Below, one piece after another: positions 36,392 to 47,685 of a stretch of 64,000 nt of DNA. This DNA comes from Salvia splendens (taxonomy: Eukaryota; Streptophyta; Magnoliopsida; Lamiales; Lamiaceae): contig NC_056039.1 in assembly GCF_004379255.2 (NCBI RefSeq), positions 24,255,883-24,319,882 of the forward strand. Direction: 5' to 3'. The notes beneath the pieces were generated by a model. That model ran no database searches. It was not told where the DNA came from and saw only the letters and a program-made list of their open reading frames with translations. A program made the translations under genes and the position numbers. Every line of letters starts with the position of its first letter. Position 1 is the first letter of the stretch.

Positions 36392-38364
36392 TTAATTGAA
36401 CAACCCAAGTGATTCACCGCTGTTCAATTTAATTGAACAACTTTTATGGTTAAAGTTGTAAATCAGATAATAAGCCAATGATCTTGGGAAACTTCTTGTT
36501 TTGAAGTTTAGGAGTGCGCCAAACCCAATCTCTCTTACAGCTCTTTTTTTATTCTTGTTTAGAGTTTCGAGCATGTTTACGAAGAAGTCAGTATTCCTTC
36601 TTCCTGCCAAAGTCGGTGAGTGAATGGCTGTATCATCTTGAATAACTATTTTCTTGCACTTCTTTGCAGCTGCCTTCTTCTTACTTGCATCGTCATTCTT
36701 TCTTTTCTTGTTATTTTTTATACTTTCTATTTCATCTGCTAATAGTCTATCATCATCAGCAGCATCAGCATCACCTAATACACAAAAGATTTTAGTGTGT
36801 TAAACGGTTTATGTCATTATATTAAGTCAAAGTATCATTTTATCCCCAGAAACTATCATTTTACCCCCTGAAACTATCATTTTATCCCCTGAAACTTTCA
36901 TTTTATCAAGTGCAACTAGTAAGTTTATCATTTTACCTACTGAAACTATCATTTTATTCCAAGAAACTATCATTTTATCATTTTATGCAAAAGTACCATT
37001 TTATCACTGAACCTATCATTTTACACACTGAAACTATCATTTTATCCCCTGAAACTATCATTTTATCCCATGAAACTATCATTTTATCAAGTGCAACTAT
37101 CATTTTACCTTCTGAAACTATCATTTTAAATGTAGAGATTTATCATTAATACACAAAAGATTTATCGTTTTACCTTCTGAAACCATCACTAAATGTCTAT
37201 CATCATGATCAGCACCAGCAGCAGGAATGGTTGTTCCTAATACACAAAATATTTCAGTGTGTTAAACAATTTATGTCATTATATAAAGTCAAAGTATCAT
37301 TTTATCCACTGAAACTATCATTTTATCCCCTGAAACCATCATTTTATCAAGTGCAACTATAATTTTATCAAGTGCAACTAGTAAGTTTATCATTTTACCC
37401 ACTGAAACTATCATTTTATTCCCCGAAACTATCATTATTTTATGCAAAAGTATCATTTTATCATTTGAAAACTATCATTTTATGATGTAAAAGTATCATT
37501 TTATCATTTGAAAACTATCATTTTATCCCCTGAAACTATCATTTTCAATTTAGAGATGTATCATTAATACACAAAAGATTTATCATTTTACCTTCTGAAA
37601 CCATCATTAAGAGTCTAACATCATCATCAGCAACAACATCAGGAATGTTGTTTCCTAATACACAAAAGATTTCTGTGTGTTAAACAATTTATGTCATTAT
37701 ATAAAGTCAAAGTATCGTTTTAGCACCTGAAACTATCATTTTATCACATGAAACTATCATTTTATCACCTGAAAATATCATTTTATCACTTGAAACTATC
37801 ATTTACTAAATTTCAATGACTTCAAAACAGGAGAGAGAGCAAAACTTGTCACTTAAGTAGAACAAAACACTACTCACAAAATCAGCACTCAAATAAACTT
37901 CTTCGAATCTGCATTACTGCTGCACACATTTTTCTAAACCAAAGCGTTTTAATAAGGTCAGGAGGTTAGGATATGGTTGCAGATACTGATAAACTAACGG
38001 ATATCAACTATTCGCTTTATCAATATGAGTTTTGTCGCTATAGTCACACATTTGCTATAGACACTGATAAACTTCTTCGAATAAACCGCTGATTTAGAAT
38101 CTAAAAACCGCTGAGTTAGGATATGAGTTTTGTATTTTGATGATACAAAACCAAGTATGAAGTAAATTCGAAGTAAATTCATCATGCTGTCATATGTAAC
38201 TCTAAATCTACACAAAAAAACTATAGAATCTAAAAAAAAGGAGAATCGTAGGTAAAATGATAAAATCGAGCAAAATGATAAAATCGAGCAAAAACAAAAG
38301 TGAAATAAGTAAAAAACTTCATCCAACCTTTCTTCGATGATGCTTGAGCGTTTCCCGACGTCAT
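36392..38364 (-). CDS. Four-exon Ulp1-associated N-terminal gene model
   Basis: Proposed exons on the minus strand: 38328-38364, 37592-37654, 37174-37236 and 36392-36774. All junctions are AG/GT and all introns share one phase, giving 181 residues. Exon 1 encodes MTSGNAQASSKK. Exons 2 and 3 are duplicated 63-base units (NNIPDVVADDDVRLLMMVSE and a diverged copy). Exon 4 has a Lys-rich, nuclear-signal-like tract (KNNKKRKNDDASKKKAAAKK), then DFFVNMLETLNKNKKRAVRE and IGFGALL. The last part resembles the conserved 'GFG' N-terminal region of plant Ulp1-like genes carried by MULEs (family knowledge). The frame then stops at array 1, so the protease half is absent. Expression is untested. Confidence 0.6.
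36826..37173 (+). repeat. Minisatellite in intron 3 of the gene model
   Basis: Units such as CTGAAACTATCATTTTATCC repeat through the intron. This intron shares its ends with intron 2 (ACACAAAAGATTT..., GTGTGTTAAAC...). Confidence 0.85.
37237..37591 (+). repeat. Minisatellite in intron 2 of the gene model
   Basis: Same CTGAAACTATCATTTTATCC units as intron 3. Exon plus intron forms a block of about 418 bases duplicated in tandem; the start of exon 4 is a third, partial copy. Confidence 0.85.
37655..38327 (-). other. Intron 1 of the gene model
   Basis: Minisatellite units occupy about 37706-37805; the remainder is unique AT-rich sequence. Near exon 1 the word AAAATGATAAAATCGAGC is repeated (about 38258-38290) in the orientation opposite to the arrays. 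Confidence 0.5.
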
Positions 38365-38692
38365 ATTACAGAATTTGGATGGATTTACCTTCGAAACTGA
38401 AAAAACTACGGTTTGAATGCGATCGAAGAGTTTGGAAGCGATTCGGAAGGTTTGGACGCGATTCGAAGGGTTTGAGTGTCAGTGAAATCAAATTTAGCGT
38501 CTAGTTCACGTTTTCTATCGACACGCCAATTTGAAAAAGAAATGACAATTTTGCCCTTATATATTTTATTAATAATTTATCCCCACTTTGTTAAAGTAAC
38601 CACAAAATACTCCAACTTATGAAAAAAATAGTGTTAGGTATAAAATGATAGTTCAATCCTTTAAAAGTTTGGATTTGTCAAAAGTTCAATCC
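38365..38692 (-). promoter_or_regulatory. Putative 5' flank of the gene model
   Basis: Non-coding sequence upstream of the ATG, with three near-repeats of GGTTTGGAAGCGATTCG-type words (about 38410-38480), then AT-rich sequence. No certain TATA box. The AAGGGCAAAATTGTCATTTC stretch (minus strand, about 38540-38560) is reminiscent of MULE subterminal sequence; this is inference. Confidence 0.3.
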
Positions 38693-40348
38693 TTTCAAAA
38701 GTATCATTTTATCAACTAAGAGTATCATTCTATCAATCAGAAATATCATTTTATCGGCTGCAAGTATCATTTTATCATTTTATAGGTTAGAAATATGATT
38801 TTATAAATAAAAGTATCATTTTATCAACTCAGAGTATCATTCTATCTGGCAAAACTATCATTTTATATGGTAAACCTATCATTTATAAGCCAAAAGTATC
38901 ATCTTAACTACCAATCATTGGCTTCAAAGCATCATTACAAACATGAATGTACATAACTACATATCAGTAAAAGTATCATTTTATCAACTCAGAGTATCAT
39001 TCTATCCGTCAAAACTATCATTTTATGTTGTAAACCTAACATTTATAAGCCAAAAGTATCATTTTATCAACTTAAAGTATCATTCTATCCGGCAAAACTA
39101 TCATTTTATCATTTTTATGTCATTTTATCAGCTTATATGCCATTTCTTCAGCTTATATATCATTTTATAAGATTGTTGTCATTTTATCCGCTTATATTAT
39201 CATTTTATCAGGTTAAAGTGTCATTTTATGACCAATGTATCATTTTATAAACAAAAGTATCATTTTAACAACTTAAAGTATCATTCTATCATTCAGAAAT
39301 ATCATTTTATCGGCTGCAAGTATCATTTTGTCATTTTATAGGATAGAAATATCATTTTATCTGCTGCGAGTAACATTTAACATTTTATAAACTCAGAGTC
39401 TCATTCTATCCGGCAAAACTATCATTTTATACAGTAAACCTAACATTTATAAGCCAGAAGTATCTCCTTAACTACCAAGAATGTAAAACCTACATATCAA
39501 TAAAAGTATCATTTTATCAACTCAGAGTATCATTCTATCAGTCGAAACTATCATTTTATGCAGTAAATCTAACATTTATAAATAAAAGTATCATTTTATC
39601 AACTCAAAGTATCATTCTATCAGTCAGAAATATCATTTTATCGGCTGCAAGTATCATTTTGTCATTTTATAGGTTAGAAATATGATTTTATCTACTGCGA
39701 GTAACATTTATCATTTTATAAACTCATAGTATCTTCTATCTGCAAAAACTATCATTTTATATAGTAAACCTAACATTTATAAGCCAAAGGTATCATTTTA
39801 TCAACTTAAAGTATCATTCTATCCGGTAAAACTATCATTTTATCATTTTTATGTCATTTTATCAGCTTATATGCCATTTCTTCAGCTTATATATCATTTT
39901 ATAAGGTTAGATTATCACTTTATCAGGTTAAAGTTTCATTTTATGACGAATGTATCATTTTATAGACAAAAGTATCATTTTATCAATTCAAAGTATCATT
40001 CTATCAGTCAGAAATATCATTTTATCGGCTGCATGTATCATTTTGTCATTTTATAGGATAGAAATATCAATTTATTTGCTGCGAGTACCATTTATCATTT
40101 TATAAACTCAGAGTATCATTCTATCCGGCAAAACTATCATTTTGTCAACTCAGAGTTTCATTCTATCAAGCAAAAATATCATTTTATCAACTCAGAGTAT
40201 CATTCTATCAAGCAAAACTATCATTTAATCCAGTAAACCTAACATTTATAAGCTAAAAGTATCATCTTAACTACCAATCATTGGCTTCAAAGCATCATCA
40301 CAAACAGGAATGTACATACCTACAAATCAGTAAAAGTATCATTTTATC
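38693..40348 (+). repeat. TATCATTTTATC minisatellite, array 2
   Basis: Same family as array 1, with extra pieces such as AGAAATATCATTTTATCGGC, TGCAAGTATCATTTTGTCAT and TCATTTTATCAGCTTATATG. The composite unit is partly repeated every roughly 600-700 bases (compare 39123-39480, 39850-40130). Confidence 0.95.
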
Positions 40349-40521
40349 AAGCAAAACACATCACTTTTATTTAGATTTTACTTCACTCTTGTTCAAAAAA
40401 CACTAGTTCCTTATTCAGTGAAGTAAATAGATACAACACAACAGTGAATTAAATAGTAAACAAGATATTAATGTACAATAAGTACTTGCTATTGAATTTA
40501 AATGAAGTTTTCTACAATAGT

Positions 40522-40819
40522 TTATGAACGCTTGAAGTTTACAATCATTTTTTCCACATCTGTGTTATTTGTTTTCCCATATTCTTCATAATGCTTTGAT
40601 GCTAGTGACAAGATATTCAATGCCTCATGGTTTTTTTCCGACAATAATAATGAGCTGCAATACTTTGCTCTCAGTCGTATTCCCTTGCTTCTTGCAGTTA
40701 ATCCACAATTTCAATCTTGTTCACGCTCACCATAATAACATTCCAAATGTCGCATCAAAAAAACTCCACAATCTTCTACATTTGATGTTGTTCTCCAAGG
40801 CATTTTGAGCCTTACTATG
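40522..40819 (-). pseudogene. Ulp1 (C48) protease catalytic exon, copy 1
   Basis: The minus strand reads VRLKMPWRTTSNVEDCGVFL, then MRHLECYYG. NVEDCGVFLMRH matches the catalytic-Cys block of the Ulp1/SENP SUMO-protease family, here the last exon. A splice acceptor AG lies at 40820-40821 and the natural stop TAA at 40522-40524. An in-frame TGA (40711-40713) replaces an expected Trp shortly after the catalytic block. The His and Asp parts of the triad would lie in upstream exons, which are not present. In MULEs such genes are known passengers. Confidence 0.8.
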
Positions 40820-41196
40820 CTCAACTCAGAGTATCATTCTATCGGTAAAAGTATCATTTTATCAACTCAGAGTATCATTCTATCAAGCAAAACTATCATT
40901 TTATCCAGTAAACCTAACATTTATAAGCTAAAAGTATCATCTTAACTACCAATCATTGGCTTCAAAGCATCATCACAAACAGGAATGTACATACCTACAA
41001 ATCAGTAAAAGTATCATTTTATCAAGCAAAACACATCACTTTTATTTAGATTTTACTTCACTCTTGTTCAAAAAACACTAGTTCCTTATTCAGTGAAGTA
41101 AATAGATACAACACAACAGTGAATTAAATAGTAAACAAGATATTAATGTACAATAAGTACTTGCTATTGAATTTAAATGAAGTTTTCTACAATAGT

Positions 41197-41494
41197 TTAT
41201 GAACGCTTGAAGTTTACAATCATTTTTTTCACATCTGTGTTATTTGTTTTCCCATATTCTTCATAATGCTTTGATGCTAGTGACAAGATATTCAATGCCT
41301 CATGGTTTTTTTCCGACAATAATAATGAGCTGCAATACTTTGCTCTCAGTCGTATTCCCTTGCTTCTTGCAGTTAATCCACAATTTCAATCTTGTTCACG
41401 CTCACCATAATAACATTCCAAATGTCGCATCAAAAAAACTCCACAATCTTCTACATTTGATGTTGTTCTCCAAGGCATTTTGAGCCTTACTATG
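41197..41494 (-). pseudogene. Ulp1 (C48) protease catalytic exon, copy 2
   Basis: Tandem duplicate of 40522-40819 with the same DCGVFLMRHLECY block and the same premature TGA (41386-41388). The stop therefore predates the duplication. The plus-strand ORFs of 79 codons over both copies (40569-40808, 41244-41483) are antisense shadows. Confidence 0.8.
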
Positions 41495-41500
41495 CTCAAC

Positions 41501-42450
41501 TCAGAGTATCATTCTATCGGTAAAAGTATCATTTAATCAACTCAGAGTATCATTCTATCAGTCAAAACTATCATTTTATGCAGTAAATCTAACATTTATA
41601 AACAAAAGTATCATTTTATCAACTCAAAGTATCATTCTATCAGTCAAAAATATCATTTTATCGGTTGCAAGTATCATTTTGTCATTTTATAGGTTAGAAA
41701 TATGATTTTATCTACTGCGAGTAACATTTATCATTTTATAAACTCAGAGTATCATTCTATTCGGAAAAACTATCATTTTATATAGTAAACCTAACATTTA
41801 TAAGCCAAAAGTATCATTTTATCAACTTAAAGTATCATTCTATCGCAAAACTATCATTTGATCTTTTTTTTGTCATTTTATCAGCTTATATGTCATTTCT
41901 TCAGCTTATTTATCATTTTATAAAGTTAGATTATCATTTTATCAGGTTAAAATTTCATTTTATGACGAATGTATCATTTTATAAACAAAAGTATCATTTT
42001 ATCAATTCAAAGTATCATTCTATCAGTCAGAAATATCATTTTATCGGCTTAGAGTATCATTTTGTCATTTTATCCCGCAAAATTCAGAGTATCATTCTAT
42101 CGGCAAAAGTATCATTTTATCAACTCAGAGTATCATTCTATCAGTCAAAACTATCATTTTATGCAGTAAATCTAACATTTATAAACAAAAGTATCATTTT
42201 ATCAACTTATAGTATCATTCTATCAGTCAGAAATATCATTTTATCGGTTGCAAGTATCATTTTGACATTTTTTAGGTTAGAAATATGATTTTATCTACTG
42301 CGAGTAACATTTATTATTTTATAAACTCAGAGTATCATTCTATCCGGAAAAACTATCATTTTATATAGTAAACCTAACATTTATAAGCCAAAAATATCTA
42401 TCATTTTATCGGCTGAAATTATCATTTTATCGGTTGAAAGTATCAGTTTA
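41501..42450 (+). repeat. TATCATTTTATC minisatellite, array 3
   Basis: Same units as array 2, reaching to within about 15 bases of the stop codon of the transposase pseudogene. Confidence 0.95.
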
Positions 42451-42462
42451 TATCAAATGGCT

Positions 42463-42851
42463 TCAATCTGCCTTCTCATTGAATCTACCACAATTTCTTG
42501 AATCATGATGACCCATCTCATTACATTTACCACACCGTCATTTTGGCTTATTTGCTTTCTTTATTGCACTCTCCCTCTTTGATACCCTGTCACTAGCCGA
42601 TCCTTTGGTACGAACAACATCTGGAGGATGTACATCAATTACATCAGGTACTGCCATTCCATAAAAATTCTCAACCATCTTTTTCTTTTCAATGACTGAA
42701 GGTGTTGCACAATTTCCAAATATATGCTCTTCCAAATCATCAAGACCAACACATAACAAAGACAGATGATCCATACTTCCCTCAGACTTTTGGACTAATC
42801 GATAAAAGTTGGAGAACAACTTTTTCTTAACTTCCTGCTTTTCATCCAAAT
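42463..42851 (-). pseudogene. MULE/FAR1-type transposase, last exon
   Basis: Begins after a good acceptor (CTTGCAG) with LDEKQEVKKKLFSNFYRLVQ, the alpha-helical region after the SWIM domain in FAR1-type proteins. It ends in a CCHC-like knuckle, CGKCNEMGHHDSRNCG, before a TGA at 42463-42465. An earlier in-frame TGA (42538-42540) falls just before the knuckle and would remove it. Confidence 0.8.
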
Positions 42852-42946
42852 CTGCAAGGTAAAAGATAACATTATTACAATAAATACTATCATTTCAATG
42901 ACTGAAAAATAGAGTTTTTACAAATAAGGTTAAAATTGGAGCTCAC

Positions 42947-43246
42947 GTTCAAATGATAGTTGCTCCTCAAATGGTAGACCATGGGCTGCCTTTAGTAAAG
43001 AGCTCTTCAACCACCTTCGACCAAAATATTTCTCAGGAATGAGATTAGCAGACTTATTCTTCAACAAACAAAATATATAACAGCATAACAAACCAATTCT
43101 GGAAAACTTCTTACAACTACAGTCGAATGTGTCTTGCTTACAATCATAATTAACATCCCATGTTCTACCATATTGGTCCTTGACCTTATGCATCTTGATG
43201 TTATCCTCAACAGTTATCGAAACAATCTCACATACCATACTTATTT
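42947..43246 (-). pseudogene. MULE/FAR1-type transposase, SWIM exon
   Basis: Contains DQYGRTWDVNYDCKQDTFDC and SCKKFSRIGLLCCYIFCLL, a SWIM zinc finger in which the usual C-x-H pair reads CCY, so the His is replaced by Tyr. It is followed by the EKYFGRRW-type motif of FAR1-related proteins. The donor is GTGAGC at 42946. On the upstream side the frame is broken by the solo LTR at 43247 and resumes in frame at 46734. Confidence 0.85.
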
Positions 43247-46200
43247 TGTCACGACCGCCCATACTAGGGTTGCTACAAACGCGGCGATCGTGATACAACA
43301 TGTAAAGGGTAGATTTCTATTGAAAACTTAATTAACTTAAAGGATGAAGAAAAATTTTCTTTTTGTTTTAAAGAAACTTAAAATTATAACTGTGCTATTA
43401 AATAAAACAACATATGATAAACATTTTTAAAAGAAGCAGCGGAGAAAAATAGTTATTTAAGACCCAATCAACTTCTAAGAAAAACATGTAGTCTAACTCA
43501 CGTGAAAGACATCATTTCCAGACAATAATGTAAATAGACGTTTAAAACCTAACGTGACCAAAACATGCTCAACATAGTACGAAAAGATTTAAGTATTGAA
43601 ACATGATTCAAAACCTAGCAGCGGAAATAAGGTTCAAAGGGAGAGTCAAGGATCACGCCTATGTATGAAGACACGACGCATCCTAAGGCTAGCTCAACAT
43701 CCTCCGCAACATCCTGCTCAACCTGCACATAAGAAAATAATATGCAAGGCTGAGTACTTGATGTACTCAATGGGCTCATGCCGAAAACATTTTAATAAGT
43801 TATGTCATCCATACCAGTGATCTCGAGTTTTATATAGTAAGAAATATCACGAGAACACAAAAAATCCAAGTCTGGCCAGACAATTTATCTCCACATTTTC
43901 CACATCAATCAATCAATCACATCCTCTTACCATATTGCGACGAAAGTGTGGCCACACTATTCGCCCACGAGACCGGCCGACTAGCAAGGACGGCTCACGA
44001 TCCCCTCTGTGTACACAGCCTGATAGGGTTTGCGGCCCTACTCAGACCCGAATTCGTTTATCATAGCCCTATAGCCTAATGGAGCGAACTCACAAACTAG
44101 GCATCAAGCATAATCTCAACATAGCCCTATAGCCTAACGGAGCAAGCTCAAACGAACTAGGCATCAGGAAAAAATCTCAACATCAAAACAATCACGGCAT
44201 GACATAACACTTTAAACCACCCTTATAACACCACATCATATTTTCGGAAAAATAAAGAGGTTTGAAAAGAAAGCCCACCTCGATCGCTTAGCAAATTCAC
44301 AACCCAACTTATAGCAACTCTCGATCCTCGAGTTCACGAGTACACAACACCCTTGTCAACGACAACACAAGTCAGCCTTCCACAACAACATTTTACTATG
44401 CATGTCCTATCGTTTTCTCTCTCATCGTTTTTGTCAAATTCCCCAACCCAACATACGTCACAAAGGTGTAAAGACACACGTAACACATTCCAACTTATCA
44501 CAAGTGATTTCAACATTTAAACACGTTCCTTGGACATACATGCATCATATAATACTTTGAAACTTGAAACTAGGTGTCATTTTAACAAGGCAGAAAACAG
44601 GCAGGACTGCGCGACCGTTTTGTAAAAATCACTATAAATTCACCCGACCTCATATGAAGCTAAATTTTTGTCACAATACAGAGGGCACATTCAAGTTCAT
44701 CCATGAAGATTTTCACACCGAAATCACGTCATTTAGTCAGTCATATCACATATTAAACTCTCTGGTCGGAACATATAATTTCTGACAGCACTGCGCAGTT
44801 CATTTGAAAAATTTACCATAAATTCATCCAATGCCCAAGAAGGCTGAAAATTTAACACGACTTAGAAGACACTTCAACTTTTCATCTAGTTCAAGAATCA
44901 CATCAATCGGAGGTCATTTGGTCAGTCAAACAGAAAACGAAACATTCTTGGCGAGAACACGAGTTTCTGGCAGATTTGCGCAGTCAACTTCAAAAATTTA
45001 TTAAAAATTCATTTTTCGATAAAAAAGGGCTGAAATTCACACGAGACACAGGTAACACCTTGAAGTTTACTCAGTAAAATTTTCATATCAAAATTCGGCT
45101 TTTTGATAGGTCAATTACTCATAAGAAGCTACTGGTCGAACATCACAGATAACAGATACACAATTTCTAAATTAGGGTTTCCTTCTCAATCATCCAAACA
45201 CCAATTCTCATGCTTATAACACACAATCATGCTTGACAAGACTCTCTTAAACATGTTTGCACATAAACTTACATCATTCACCAAAGATTCAAATCAAACT
45301 TCACACAAATCAATTGAAAATGCATATTTATCAAAGTTTTCAAGCAAACTCACTTTTCCCCCCGATTAAACTTGCGATCTACGATTCCTACACCCACTAC
45401 ATGCATGTAGGATTCAAGAACATGGTTCAAATGAAAAGAATGAGAAAAAGTGAAGCCAATATACCTTCTTTGACAAAACGAATCGGTAGAACCAAGAAAC
45501 GAGGTGATTCGTCGGAGATTCTTGAAAATAAACTTCAATGGATGCAAGAAACAATGGTGGAAGAAGTTTTTTGGAGAGAATGTGGAGAGGGAGGAGGGAG
45601 GCACGGAAATTGAGGGAGAATGGGGGCTAGGGTTTAGTTTAGGTGTTTTTATAGGATTAGGGTTAGGTTTAAAATCAATTAATTAATTAATTGTGGGGAA
45701 AAATACAATTAAATAAATCCCACAATTAAAAGAATAAAATAAGCATGTGGGAAGGGGAGGAAATTTTCGAAAATTCCATGTAGGAATAGCAAGGAATTTA
45801 TTTGGTATTTACTTGGAGAGAATATATTCACAACTTAGGAAATAAAAGTGAATATTTCATAAACAAGGGAACAAAATAAATTAAATCTCCAAGTATGAAA
45901 ATAATGGTGGGGGCCGAAAATTTCCATAAGGAATTTGCACAAGGAAATTATTTAAATCCCCAATTAAAAGAATAGGATTTAAATTAGGCAATTTATTTAT
46001 AGGAAAAAGGCTCCCATAAAATAGGCAACAATTAATTAAATTCCCACAAGGAAAATATTGCATAGGGGGCGTGTGATATGGGAGAAAAGTAGGAGAAAAA
46101 AAATATTCACATCCCGAATTAATTAGACATAGGAATTTATTTGAATAAAAAGGGATTCCACAAATTAGGAAACAAATAAAATATCCTCCAAAATTTAGTG

Positions 46201-46728
46201 GAGGGAATTGCTAACCAAGGAATGTCCCAACTCTCTATTTATTTTAGGTGAATAAATAAATTATAACATGATTTAATTGGATTAAATTCAAAGGAAGAGA
46301 GTCAATAAAGCACCAATTAAATCAAATGAAAATAATTCTTTCTCCTATAGGAGATTTTCGAAAACTCCCAAGGAAAATAGAAATGGAGTTCGAATTCCAT
46401 GTAGTACCATTTAGGGGTCATTTGGTTTGGATTTAAATTGGATAAGTATCCCAAGACAATTAATTAAATCCAAGAAATGAAATACTATTTCAATAATTAG
46501 GAAGGGCCGAAAATTCCAATGAATTGGCTCGAAAAAATAAATGCATGATCCTATTAATTATTTCCCCACATTGGAAAATATAAAACATCAAGCTCATCAT
46601 TCCACATTAACCACGAAAATTTATTTCACGCAAAACACTTAATCACCTAGAAACGAAAGTTTCATAATTCTAAGAATCCAAAATTCGAATAACATATAAG
46701 AAGAGTCACAAAAATTTGGGATGTTACA
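43247..46728 (-). mobile_element. 3.48-kb solo LTR inside the transposase exon
   Basis: A 3482-bp LTR bounded by the direct repeat TATTT (43242-43246 and 46729-46733). On the minus strand it starts TGTAACATCCCAAA and ends GGTCGTGACA. The transposase reading frame continues exactly across the site once one TATTT is removed. No internal region or second LTR is present, so it is a recombination product. It shares the 3' module of LTRs B, E and F (minus strand AGGTGGGCTTTCTT, about 44268-44290). A 70-base tandem pair (CATAGCCCTATAGCCTAA) lies at about 44059-44185. ORFs inside (45257-45686) have no family match. Confidence 0.92.
45646..45653 (-). promoter_or_regulatory. TATA box of the 3.48-kb solo LTR
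   Basis: The minus strand reads CCTATAAAAACACC, about 1.08 kb from the LTR start. Confidence 0.5.
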
Positions 46729-46733
46729 TATTT

Positions 46734-47446
46734 CCTTTTGTACATGTTTGAAAATAGAATCAGTGTAGATTGTAGATGCATGCTTCTCAATAGGCAATTG
46801 GGTTGACAAATCAGGAATAGTTGAGTAATCCAAGTAGTTCAATCGTGAATTGGCATTCCTTTGATCTCCCACAGCACAGTTAAAGAAATTGATGAACTGT
46901 ACAAGATTTGCACGAGGCTTTGTGTAGTTTTTAAAAAAGCTATTCTCTGATTCAGACATCGATGTAGTCCTAAGAAGCGACCCCATGGGAAAATCTCGAA
47001 AATAAGCAGGAACCCAAAATTCTATATCTTCAAACATCGATCCAAACTAGTGGACGTCTTGTAATCCATACCGTTCCATAATATCATTCCATATTATATC
47101 AAACTCATCAGGCTCTAACAAATCAGACCAAACACATGCATTAAACTCTTTTTTGAAATCTTCACTACCAAGCAAGGATTTAGGCAACTTATCTGACACC
47201 TTAACCATAATATGCCACATGCACCATTGGTGCCTTGTTTGTAAAAGTACTTGTTGAACAGCAAGTTTCATCCCCCAATCTTGATCAGTGATAATCATTT
47301 TGGGTACAACCCCCATACATCGAACAAAACAGCCAAACAACCAAGAATATGAGTCTCTACCTTCACTTGATAACAATCCAGCTCCAAATGTAACTGCTCT
47401 GGAATGGTTATCTTTTCCAGTGAATGGAGCAAAAATCATGCAATAC
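46734..47446 (-). pseudogene. MULE/FAR1-type transposase, catalytic exon
   Basis: Starts at an acceptor (TTTTGAAG) with YCMIFAPFTGKDNHSRAVTF, then GAGLLSSEGRDSYSWLFGCF, the second catalytic-Asp block PKMIITDQDWGMKLAVQQ, and RHQWCMWHI (the CxxH block) of the MULE transposase domain. It ends with FWVPAYFRDF, LLRTTSMSESENSFF and LPIEKHASTIYTDSIF, typical of FAR1-related proteins. One in-frame TAG (47047-47049) replaces an expected Trp. The N-terminal DNA-binding half is not in the window: intron sequence is cut at 47537 by gypsy G, and the sequence right of G is unrelated. Confidence 0.9.
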
Positions 47447-47536
47447 CTTCAAAACATAACATAAAAATGAGTTATATTTTCATGCATACAGAAAAGTATC
47501 AGTTATCAGCTATAACTATTATTTTATCAGCAAAAA
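47447..47536 (-). other. Transposase intron remnant
   Basis: Intron upstream of the catalytic exon. It again contains minisatellite-like words (AGTATCAGTTATCAGC, TATTTTATCAGC) and is broken by the left end of gypsy G. Confidence 0.55.
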
Positions 47537-47685
47537 TGATATGAACGAGAGGTCCAATGCCTGGGCTGGCCCGAGCACGACTCCCCTTAAGCTTCCCGGG
47601 AGGCCCGTCACGAGATCTATAAGACAAAAGCTTCGGGAGGGCGTTTCAAGCTTCATCGGGAGAGCAATGGAGGAGGCAGACGGAA

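Larger units (their letters stand above)
40151..41500 (+). repeat. 675-bp tandem duplication carrying a Ulp1 exon
   Basis: Two head-to-tail units (about 40151-40825 and 40826-41500), offset 675 bases, nearly identical by eye: I saw a base change at about 41226 and a few in the repeats. Each unit contains minisatellite, a 3' flank and the Ulp1 catalytic exon. The outer boundaries are approximate because they lie in minisatellite. Confidence 0.9.

Noticed and set aside
40569..40808. Two identical plus-strand 79-codon ORFs (also 41244-41483)
   Set aside because: They are antisense to the Ulp1 catalytic exon; their identity comes from the tandem duplication.
34837..42450. CRISPR-like appearance of the regularly repeated arrays
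   Set aside because: Repeats are degenerate, contiguous and without unique spacers, and the context is a plant transposon domain.
45257..45686. ORFs near the TATA box of the 3.48-kb solo LTR as a gene
   Set aside because: Overlapping ORFs on both strands, no domain, within LTR sequence.
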